Shown here one piece after another: positions 45,657 through 52,219 of a DNA stretch of 64,000 nt. The notes beneath the pieces are model-generated. The model saw only the letters and a program-made list of their open reading frames with translations. It had not been told where the DNA came from and did not search any database. Position 1 is the first letter of the stretch. Each line of letters opens with the position of its first letter. Origin of the DNA: Algoriphagus sp. AK58. Lineage in GTDB: Bacteria > Bacteroidota > Bacteroidia > Cytophagales > Cyclobacteriaceae. The position numbers were made by a program, and so were the translations under genes. The stretch is taken from contig NZ_QEIG01000016.1 in NCBI RefSeq assembly GCF_014324365.1, positions 1 to 64,000 on the forward strand, given 5' to 3'.

Positions 45657-45841
45657 GTCGAATAACATACAAAACATACAAATACCTGCATGCATTCACT
45701 TTTCTCTTACTTGGACTATTGCTAATGGTCAAGTATTTGGACTTGTTTCCATTGCCCAAATGGCTTTCGGGAGTAGCTATTGTTTGGGGAGCGATAGCAT
45801 TTGTGGTGGATGGGATGCGCAATAGAAAGAAAAGTGGCTAG
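45653..45841 (+). CDS. small two-helix membrane protein
   Basis: A 62-residue protein with two hydrophobic helices (about 10-25 and 38-53) and a basic tail (RNRKKSG). It shares the two-helix plan of the paralogues upstream but not their motifs. Its ATG overlaps the stop of the lipocalin-like gene (ATGA), so the two are translationally coupled. The function is unknown. Confidence 0.5.
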   Translation: MSRITYKTYKYLHAFTFLLLGLLLMVKYLDLFPLPKWLSGVAIVWGAIAFVVDGMRNRKKSG

Positions 45842-45869
45842 CTAGTCTATTGATTTTCAATTAGTTTTA

Positions 45870-45919
45870 AAAGCTTGTATTGACAATACAAGATATCGTG
45901 TATTATCAATACAAGCTTT
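45870..45919. terminator. 50-bp near-perfect hairpin between convergent genes
   Basis: AAAGCTTGTATTGA (45870-45883) pairs exactly with 45906-45919, then a single C/A mismatch, then AATACA pairs with TGTATT around an eight-base loop (20 of 21 pairs). It probably stops transcription from both sides, although it lacks T runs beyond the stem. Confidence 0.65.
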
Positions 45920-45943
45920 AAATGCAATCGTGAAAACTAATGA

Positions 45944-47260
45944 TTAGGAACTTTTTCTTCTCAACTCCAGCACAGTAATCTCCGGCCAAATCCCAACTCT
46001 TCCCGGAAAGGCCAAAAACCCGAAGCCTCTATTTACATGCAGATACCGGCCCATTTCCTCGTAGAGTCCGGCCCATTTGGGATACCGCAGTGAAGAAGGA
46101 CTCCATTTGATCCAGCCGGGAATCTCGATGCCAAACTGCATCCCATGGGTATGTCCGCTTAGAGTAAGGTGGATATGTTGCGCAAATTTTTTGACCTCCT
46201 CGTCAAAGTGGGAAGGGTCGTGACTCATCAGGATTTTAAAACTTTCTGCCGAAAGGTTGCTCGCTGCTTTGGCCAAGTCCCCGTATTGAGCGAAACCTTT
46301 TCCCCAGTTTTCTACACCTATCAGATCGATGCTTGCCCCATCTTTTCTGATTTTGATGTTTTCATTTCGTAAAAGCTTAAATCCAAGCTCTTCCTGAACT
46401 TCAAACAGACGCTTTAGATTTTCAGTCTTAGCCTCTTGGCTTGGCCAGTACATGTAGTCTCCGTAGTCGTGATTACCCAAAATCGAATATTTACCCAAAG
46501 GAGCGTGAAGTTTTTTAAACGTCTCCACCCAGGGTTCCATTTCTCCGGCATGATTGTTTACCAAATCTCCGGTGAATAATATGACATCTGATTTTTGCTG
46601 ATTGATTAAGTCAATGCCGTATTCTAGCTTCTTTTTGTCATCAAAACTTCCTGAATGGATATCCGATATCTGGGTGATTCTAAAACCGTCAAACTCTTCC
46701 GGCAAGTCGTCAAATTCCAGTGTGTGCTTCATCACCCGATAGCGGTATTTTCCGATCAAGACACCATGAAGTATTCCTACAAATGGTATGGCAGAAAGGA
46801 CAAGCGCGGTTTGGCTGATGAATTTTCTCCGATCGGGTAAAAAGTCTCCTTGTCGGCTACTTGAAATAGATTGAAAGCTTCCGGTAAAAAACCGTAAAAC
46901 ATCCTCTCCAAACAAGAAAGTCAGGATAATCAGTTTTGGAACCAGTGACAAAATCATCAGTGAAACCATCGTTCCAAAATTCGGATTCATGGTTTCCCTA
47001 CTGAAGGTTAGAAAACCATAGACGATGTATGCATACACCAAAATTGAAAAAAGCCAGTAGCCAATCTTTACCCATGTCTGATTCGGGAAAGATGTCTTAA
47101 ACGCTTGGTAAGTATACCAATCAATGAAAAAAAGAAAGATGAGGAAGAGTAAAATTCGAAGAAGAATCACTTGAAGAGCTTTTTGAAATGGTAGTTTATG
47201 GAGCTTTTGTTGATAATCTAATTGGGTAATAAGCTTACCAAAAACGATAAGAGCTAGCAA
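45944..47260 (-). CDS. membrane-anchored metallophosphoesterase (YkuE-like)
   Basis: A 438-residue protein with four N-terminal membrane helices (about 30-47, 67-85, 96-116 and around 5-12 weak), then a twin-arginine-like DRRKFISQTALVLSAIPFVG segment (143-162) acting as another membrane pass, and a calcineurin-type domain. Metal ligands: D200 and H202 in ISDIHSG, then FTGDLVN, LGNHDY, MSHDPSHF and LSGHTHGMQ. All five motifs are intact. The domain should face the periplasm. Substrates are unknown; relatives hydrolyse UDP-diacylglucosamine or phosphodiesters. Confidence 0.9.
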   Translation of the reverse strand: MLALIVFGKLITQLDYQQKLHKLPFQKALQVILLRILLFLIFLFFIDWYTYQAFKTSFPNQTWVKIGYWLFSILVYAYIVYGFLTFSRETMNPNFGTMVSLMILSLVPKLIILTFLFGEDVLRFFTGSFQSISSSRQGDFLPDRRKFISQTALVLSAIPFVGILHGVLIGKYRYRVMKHTLEFDDLPEEFDGFRITQISDIHSGSFDDKKKLEYGIDLINQQKSDVILFTGDLVNNHAGEMEPWVETFKKLHAPLGKYSILGNHDYGDYMYWPSQEAKTENLKRLFEVQEELGFKLLRNENIKIRKDGASIDLIGVENWGKGFAQYGDLAKAASNLSAESFKILMSHDPSHFDEEVKKFAQHIHLTLSGHTHGMQFGIEIPGWIKWSPSSLRYPKWAGLYEEMGRYLHVNRGFGFLAFPGRVGIWPEITVLELRRKSS

Positions 47261-47383
47261 AAGTTTAAGAGTGATCCCATTTTAGGATCAGGATATGTTT
47301 TGGTTTTTAGTCTATTCCTGAAATTTCAACTTGCTTTTCTCTTACTTTGTGGCGGAATTTTTTCCAAACCAGCCTATTGACCT

Positions 47384-48694
47384 ATGAGACAGCTACTCCT
47401 CAGACCCGGAGCAGAAGAATTGAATTACGAGATCCGGGGCATTGTAAAAAAAGCCCGGCAAATTGAAGCTTTGGGTTATCCTATGACCTGGGAGAACATC
47501 GGTGACCCCATCCAAAAGCATAATCACGTGCCCGATTGGATGAAAGTCATCATCGCAGACCTGCTCAAGGAGGATAAAACCTACGGCTATGCTGACTCCA
47601 AGGGCGTGTTGGAAACCCGTAAGTTTTTGGCCAATCTCAACAATGAAAAAGGTGGATCCCAAATCACCGCAGAGGACATTTTATTCTTCAATGGCTTGGG
47701 AGATGCGATCGCCAAGTTGTATCAATTTTTGATCCCTACGGCACGGATTATCGGCCCTTCGCCTGCCTATTCGACTCACAGTTCGGCAGAGGCGGCTCAT
47801 GCCAATACCGCTCCGATCACGTATAAGCTTGATCCGGACAATCAGTGGTTGCCTGATATGGAGGACCTTTACATGAAGGTCAAATACAATCCTTCTATTG
47901 TCGGTATCCTGATTATCAATCCGGATAATCCCACCGGAATGGTGTATCCCAAAGAAGTTTTGGAAGGATTTGTGAAAATCGCGGATGAATTCAGTTTGCT
48001 CTTGATCGCAGATGAGATCTACCAAAATATCACCTACAATGGGATCAAAGCAGTGGCTTTGGCAGAAGTGATCGGAAGCCGGCCGGCGATTTCGTTGAAG
48101 GGGATTTCCAAAGAATTCCCTTGGCCGGGAGCACGCTGCGGATGGATGGAATTTTACAATCGGGAGTCTTCAAAGGAGTTTGCCAAACTTTGCCAAACCC
48201 TCGAAAACGCCAAAATGATCGAGGTTTGTTCGACGATTTTGCCACAGTTGGCGATCCCGAGAATCATGAGTCATCCCGAATACCATGCCTATCGAGAACA
48301 AGCCAATGCTCAAATCGGTAAGCGAAGCGATTGGATGCGGGAGATTTTGGGAGAAATCGAGGGGATTAAGTTTAACCCTACCCAGGGGGCGTTTTACAAC
48401 ACGATTGTATTTGATGAGAAGTTGCTAACGCCTAATCAAACGCTTCCGATTGAGGATGAGCGACTGCAACAGTTGCTGGATTCATGGCTAAGCGACCCTG
48501 AAATGCCGTTGGACAAGCGCTTTGTATATTATTTACTTGCTTCCGAGCGAATATGTGTGGTGCCTATTTCTTCCTTTTGCTCTGATCTTAGGGGTTTTAG
48601 AGTGACATTACTGGAGGAAAATGAGGCCGTTTTCAAAAATACTTTCGAGAGGTTGGGGAGAGCGATTAGGCAGTATTTGAAATCAGAAGTCTGA
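47384..48694 (+). CDS. pyridoxal-phosphate aminotransferase, class I/II
   Basis: A 436-residue fold-type I aminotransferase. The PLP lysine is K243 in LKGISKEFPWPGARCGW. The aspartate of LLIADEIYQNITY binds the pyridine nitrogen, and NPDNPTGMVYP is the substrate-carboxylate loop. The family includes alanine, aspartate and aromatic aminotransferases; the substrate cannot be told from these motifs. The last codons (TATTTGAAATCAGAAGTC) lie inside a 7-bp repeat tract, so the C-terminal residues YLKSEV are encoded by the repeat. Confidence 0.9.
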   Translation: MRQLLLRPGAEELNYEIRGIVKKARQIEALGYPMTWENIGDPIQKHNHVPDWMKVIIADLLKEDKTYGYADSKGVLETRKFLANLNNEKGGSQITAEDILFFNGLGDAIAKLYQFLIPTARIIGPSPAYSTHSSAEAAHANTAPITYKLDPDNQWLPDMEDLYMKVKYNPSIVGILIINPDNPTGMVYPKEVLEGFVKIADEFSLLLIADEIYQNITYNGIKAVALAEVIGSRPAISLKGISKEFPWPGARCGWMEFYNRESSKEFAKLCQTLENAKMIEVCSTILPQLAIPRIMSHPEYHAYREQANAQIGKRSDWMREILGEIEGIKFNPTQGAFYNTIVFDEKLLTPNQTLPIEDERLQQLLDSWLSDPEMPLDKRFVYYLLASERICVVPISSFCSDLRGFRVTLLEENEAVFKNTFERLGRAIRQYLKSEV

Positions 48695-48722
48695 AATCAG
48701 AAAGCTGAAAAGGTTAATCAAA
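48674..48722. repeat. degenerate 7-bp repeat tract at the aminotransferase 3' end
   Basis: Seven consecutive heptads close to AATCnGA, beginning inside the aminotransferase gene. Heptad AATCAGA occurs twice exactly, with AGTCTGA and AAGCTGA between and after. A pyrimidine-rich counterpart at 49187-49228 lies on the other side of the four-helix-bundle gene in inverted orientation. Confidence 0.65.
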
Positions 48723-48772
48723 GGTTGATTTCTTAAGTCTTTGAAAATAAGTTGTAAAGAACGAAAGTGCTT

Positions 48773-49129
48773 TTAAGAATTGCTTTTAGCATTTATTACC
48801 ATTTTAGTAAAAATTGCCGTGAGTTCATTGGCTTCTTTAAGAGCAGGTTTCACTCTTTCGTTAGGCAAAAGATGAGACTCTGAGATCAATTCCAACCAAA
48901 ATCCAGACTCATCAGCTTCCTCTTGGACTATTGATAATTTTGAAATAAACTCTGCTCGAGAGCGACCACGCTGTGATGATCTATAATTCGCCCCCACTGA
49001 AGTGCCTGACCTAATTAATTGCTTACCAAGTTCAAAGCCTGCTGTGTTTTTCGGAAGTTCTGATACAAGTTGTATGATTTCCAACGCGAACCTCTTTGTT
49101 CTAGCTTTTAAATCTCTGTCCATATTCAT
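48773..49129 (-). CDS. four-helix-bundle protein (23S rRNA intervening-sequence type)
   Basis: A 118-residue all-helical protein of the S23/IVP family. DLKARTKRFALEIIQLVSELP, GFELGKQLIRSGTSVGANYRSSQRGRSRAEFISKLSIVQEEADES and WLELI are the signature. The family was first found inside intervening sequences of 23S rRNA genes, but in Bacteroidota it occurs as lone chromosomal genes of unknown function. This copy is bounded by two 7-bp repeat tracts in opposite orientation, which suggests a cassette. Confidence 0.85.
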   Translation of the reverse strand: MNMDRDLKARTKRFALEIIQLVSELPKNTAGFELGKQLIRSGTSVGANYRSSQRGRSRAEFISKLSIVQEEADESGFWLELISESHLLPNERVKPALKEANELTAIFTKMVINAKSNS

Positions 49130-49186
49130 AGTGTTTAATCCTATTCCTTATTATTCAACTTTAAGTTTTAATCTGGTGGCTACTCG

Positions 49187-49228
49187 TTTCAGCTTTCATA
49201 CTTTATCCTTCATCCTTCATAATTTCTA
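49187..49228. repeat. degenerate 7-bp repeat tract (inverted counterpart)
   Basis: Six heptads close to CTTCATn (TTTCAGC, TTTCATA, CTTTATC, CTTCATC, CTTCATA, ATTTCTA). TTTCAGCTTTC at 49187-49197 is the exact reverse complement of 48700-48710. It runs into the stop codon of the phospholipase C-like gene. Confidence 0.65.
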
Positions 49229-50164
49229 ATGATCTCTGACTTTGATTTTTGGGTCGGGAGTTATTTTTTCGTCCTCTGCTTTTTCCGATGATGAAAATTC
49301 CCGAAGATCCGGTTGACCGGCGTTAATCCATGCCGTGTACCAAAAATCCGCGATCATTTTGATGGATTTTCGCATCTGTCGTTCCACCTGATTGTCGAGA
49401 GCTATGGCATATGCTGTGGTGAAATCCCTTGAATAGACTCGGACTGTCAAACCATTTCGCTCTTCATAACTGTACTTCTGATCATCCGGGAATTGAGCTG
49501 TGAGTTCGCGCTCGACTCTCAGTACGCTATCCACCATGGCGTGAGCCCTGGCTACTGCATCCCAAATTGCCAACTGTGGCTTTTCGATAAATTCAGCTTT
49601 TCCTACCCAAAAGGAATAATCTTTGGCCAAAAGCTCTGGGACTCTGCTTTCCCAAAATCCATGGATACCTTCCTGACCGGTAAGTTGACCGTTGTAGTTT
49701 TTGGTGGTATGCAGCGGCACATTCAAATCTCCCAAGTAATGCCCCAAATCCGCCGAAAGTCGTAGAATGGCCGCTTTGTTCTTTTGCTCAAAGGCTCTGG
49801 TAAGGCCCAAAAAAGTTTGATAAGCGGACCAAGGTCCGATTCCGTATGCCCTCAAAGTATCTTCTGGGAATTTTTTGATCGCCTCAGGCCAATATTTTGG
49901 AAGAATATGAATTGCGCTGTCTCCATAATGATCCAGGTCGATGTAATGTTTCTCTGCTTCCCCAACTACCGCATAGCGTCTTCGATCGGGATTGACTGCC
50001 TTTTCGGTAATGAACTCGATTTCAGATTTATACAGTGACATCATCTCGGGAGGAAGCGAAAAGACAGCCTGACGATTGATCAGGGAATGAGCATAAAATC
50101 CCCAAAACGGAGGCTTTTCCGGGAGGAAAAGAAAAAGAATCACCCAAACCAAAAAAATCTTCAT
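49226..50164 (-). CDS. zinc-dependent phospholipase C-like protein
   Basis: A 312-residue secreted protein with a hydrophobic signal (1-14) followed by WGFYAHSLIN (W21, H26), the mature N-terminal zinc ligands of the PLC/S1-P1 nuclease fold. More ligands are in HYIDLDHYGD, in ADLGHYLGDLNVPLHTTKNYNGQ and in HGFWESRVPEL. All three zinc positions can be filled. The fold covers phospholipases and nucleases; the sequence favours the zinc-dependent PLC family seen in Bacteroidota, but activity is unproven. It is divergent from rpsT. Confidence 0.85.
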   Translation of the reverse strand: MKIFLVWVILFLFLPEKPPFWGFYAHSLINRQAVFSLPPEMMSLYKSEIEFITEKAVNPDRRRYAVVGEAEKHYIDLDHYGDSAIHILPKYWPEAIKKFPEDTLRAYGIGPWSAYQTFLGLTRAFEQKNKAAILRLSADLGHYLGDLNVPLHTTKNYNGQLTGQEGIHGFWESRVPELLAKDYSFWVGKAEFIEKPQLAIWDAVARAHAMVDSVLRVERELTAQFPDDQKYSYEERNGLTVRVYSRDFTTAYAIALDNQVERQMRKSIKMIADFWYTAWINAGQPDLREFSSSEKAEDEKITPDPKIKVRDH

Positions 50165-50209
50165 GCTTGAAAATAATCAAAGCTTTCATTTTCGGAAAGT
50201 GAAAAAACC

Positions 50210-50217
50210 TATATTTG
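50210..50217 (+). promoter_or_regulatory. upstream -7 box before rpsT (P1)
   Basis: TATATTTG matches TAnnTTTG, 155 bases before the rpsT ATG. No open frame of note lies between, so it would make a long rpsT leader. Confidence 0.4.
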
Positions 50218-50292
50218 TACCCTGTTTTGGACTTTTTTCCTCTTTGATAGATTTGGTGAAAGTGCATGCAGAAAGGAATGTTACAAAATCCT

Positions 50293-50323
50293 TTGGCAGA
50301 ATTAATTATTTACAATAACTTTG
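50293..50323 (+). promoter_or_regulatory. proximal promoter of rpsT (P2)
   Basis: TTG (50293-50295) and TAACTTTG (50316-50323) with a 20-base spacer, the best match in the window. It gives a leader of about 40 bases. Confidence 0.65.
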
Positions 50324-50371
50324 CACTCCGATTCAGAATAGGGGAACGTACAGCATTTATTAAAAAACAAT

Positions 50372-50626
50372 ATGGCAAATCACAAATCAGCTCTGAAAAG
50401 AATTCGTGCCAACGAAGCGAAGCGTTTGAGAAACAGATATCAGGCCAAGACCACTAGGACTTTCATCAAAAGGCTGAAGGCTGCTACCGATAAGATCGAG
50501 GCTACTGAGCTTTTCCAGAAGGTTTCTTCCATGTTGGACAAACTGGCGAAGAAAAATGTGATTCACAAAAACAACGCTAACAATAAGAAATCCAAATTGG
50601 CTAAGTTCGTTAACGCGCTTGGTTGA
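50372..50626 (+). CDS. rpsT: 30S ribosomal protein S20
   Basis: An 84-residue S20 protein that binds 16S rRNA early in assembly. The start MANHKSALKRIRANEAKRLRNRYQAKTTRTFIKRLK is diagnostic, and the protein is very basic and helical. In other bacteria S20 represses its own translation; the leader between the two promoters could serve this, but that is inference. A clear terminator follows. Confidence 0.97.
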   Translation: MANHKSALKRIRANEAKRLRNRYQAKTTRTFIKRLKAATDKIEATELFQKVSSMLDKLAKKNVIHKNNANNKKSKLAKFVNALG

Positions 50627-50648
50627 TTAAGTGATACTTTCTTACTCC

Positions 50649-50678
50649 AAACCCTGTCAAAAGCAGGGTTTTTTTTAT
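50649..50678 (+). terminator. rpsT terminator
   Basis: AAACCCTG pairs with CAGGGTTT over a seven-base loop, followed by a run of eight T. Confidence 0.88.
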
Positions 50679-50722
50679 TACTTTTTAGTCAAGTTTTTGT
50701 TAGTCATACTTTTAAGACCTGT

Positions 50723-51418
50723 ATGGATTCTACTTTTTCTACCAAAATTTCCGAATTGGCTGAGGAGGATCGGCCAAGGGAAAAGCTTCTTCTCAGGGGA
50801 AAGTCTGCACTTACTGATGCGGAGCTAATTGCCATTTTGATAGGTTCAGGAACGCCTTCCATGAGTGCAGTTGACCTTTCGAGAATGATCCTCAGACATG
50901 TCAACCATGACCTTTCTGCCTTGGCAAAGCTATCGGTAAAAGACTTGGTGAAATTCAAGGGGATAGGTGAAGCTAAAGCCATATCTATCGTCAGTGCCTT
51001 GGAGCTTGGTCGGCGTAGGAAAGAACAGGATGTGCCTGTCAGGCAAAAGATCACTTCTTCCCGAGACGCCTTCGAGCTGATGCGTCCTGAGCTTTATGAT
51101 GAGGTCATCGAGCATTTTTACCTCATTTTACTAAGTAGATCTAATTACGTGATCAAAAAACAACTAATTAGTCAAGGCGGTACCGCAGGTACAGTGGTAG
51201 ATCCCAAATTGGTGTTTAAAACTGCGCTAGAACATATGGCACATTCCATCATTTTGGTACATAACCATCCAAGCGGATCTCCTAGCCCATCAGAGCAGGA
51301 CAAAAAACTGACCCAAAGACTCGTCAGAATCGGGCGTGATATGGATTTGAGCATCTTGGATCACCTGATATTCACCGATCGTGGCTATTTTAGCTTCGCG
51401 GATGAGGGAATACTATAA
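50723..51418 (+). CDS. radC: DNA repair protein RadC (JAB/MPN domain)
   Basis: A 231-residue protein. The N-terminal UPF0758 helix-hairpin-helix region (about 1-100) with RPREKLLLRGKSALTDAELIAILIGSG is followed by a JAMM domain with metal ligands H180, H182 and D193 in VHNHPSGSPSPSEQD. The historical repair role has been disputed; the domain suggests a metal-dependent hydrolase acting on DNA or ubiquitin-like substrates. It is full length and has an apparent independent start, 96 bases after rpsT. Confidence 0.92.
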   Translation: MDSTFSTKISELAEEDRPREKLLLRGKSALTDAELIAILIGSGTPSMSAVDLSRMILRHVNHDLSALAKLSVKDLVKFKGIGEAKAISIVSALELGRRRKEQDVPVRQKITSSRDAFELMRPELYDEVIEHFYLILLSRSNYVIKKQLISQGGTAGTVVDPKLVFKTALEHMAHSIILVHNHPSGSPSPSEQDKKLTQRLVRIGRDMDLSILDHLIFTDRGYFSFADEGIL

Positions 51419-51496
51419 TCCGTACATTCAAAAGCTAAATACTTTGTAAAACCTCCGAGCTTTTGACGGAGTTTTGGGAAGGAAAACCGATCACCT

Positions 51497-52114
51497 GTGA
51501 AAACAAGTAATATCCTTATTGTTATCGTTTCCGTTGTGGTTTTGGCTGCAGTGGGTTACATGTTTACGGCTGCCGAAAGCCCAGAAGCCTACATCGAAAA
51601 GATCGAAAAAGAACGCGAGCGTCAGTTTAAATTTATTCGATTCAATGTAGAATCTCCTTTGACAGAAGAGCAAAAAAGGGAGTTTAAAACACTGACCTTC
51701 TATGAAATCAATCCCGCCTATCGAGTCAAAGCCCGATTGGTCCCGATTGAAAACAAAAAAGTGCGCGAGGTACCCTTGACTGACGGGTCCAAAGAAAAAT
51801 ACATCGAGCACTCTTATGCGGAATTTGAGCTTAATGGAAGGACAAACAAGCTGCTTTTGCTTCAATCCGTCAAAGAAACGGATATGCGCAATTTCTTTTT
51901 GGCTTTTGCCGATGAGACTAGCGGAAAAGAAACCTACGGTGGAGGTCGTTTCCTAAATGTGCGTCAAGACGGGAAAAACAGTATCACGATCGATTTCAAT
52001 TTGGCGTACAATCCCTATTGTGCCTACAATCCGGACTATGCCTGTCCTCTTCCACCCAAGGAAAACCTCATGACCATAGCCATAGAGGCAGGGGAGAAAA
52101 ATTATGACAAATAA
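51497..52114 (+). CDS. DUF1684 family protein
   Basis: A 205-residue protein with a GTG start and an N-terminal membrane anchor or signal (NILIVIVSVVVLAAVGYM). The DUF1684 core carries LTFYEINPAYRVKARLVPI and the strongly conserved DFNLAYNPYCAYNPDYACPLPPKENLM near the C-terminus. The two cysteines there and a set of histidine-free acidic residues are typical. The family is widespread in Bacteroidota and Actinobacteria with no assigned activity. A clean terminator separates it from pheT. Confidence 0.88.
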   Translation: MKTSNILIVIVSVVVLAAVGYMFTAAESPEAYIEKIEKERERQFKFIRFNVESPLTEEQKREFKTLTFYEINPAYRVKARLVPIENKKVREVPLTDGSKEKYIEHSYAEFELNGRTNKLLLLQSVKETDMRNFFLAFADETSGKETYGGGRFLNVRQDGKNSITIDFNLAYNPYCAYNPDYACPLPPKENLMTIAIEAGEKNYDK

Positions 52115-52160
52115 TCCCGCCCTCCCGCAATTCTTTTAATTAAATTTGCCAATTACTTCT

Positions 52161-52184
52161 AAAAGGTGCCTTTGCACCTTTTTT
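52161..52184 (+). terminator. terminator between the DUF1684 gene and pheT
   Basis: AAAAGGTGC pairs with GCACCTTTT over CTTT, with T following. A TAAATTTG box at 52141-52148, just upstream, could start the pheT transcript, which would place this hairpin in the pheT leader as a possible attenuator. Confidence 0.75.
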
Positions 52185-52219
52185 CTTAATCATCGGATCA
52201 ATTCCGAAACAGAATTCTT

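Noticed and set aside
48674-49228. CRISPR array
   Set aside because: The repeats are 7 bp, contiguous and without spacers, and there are no cas genes in the window.
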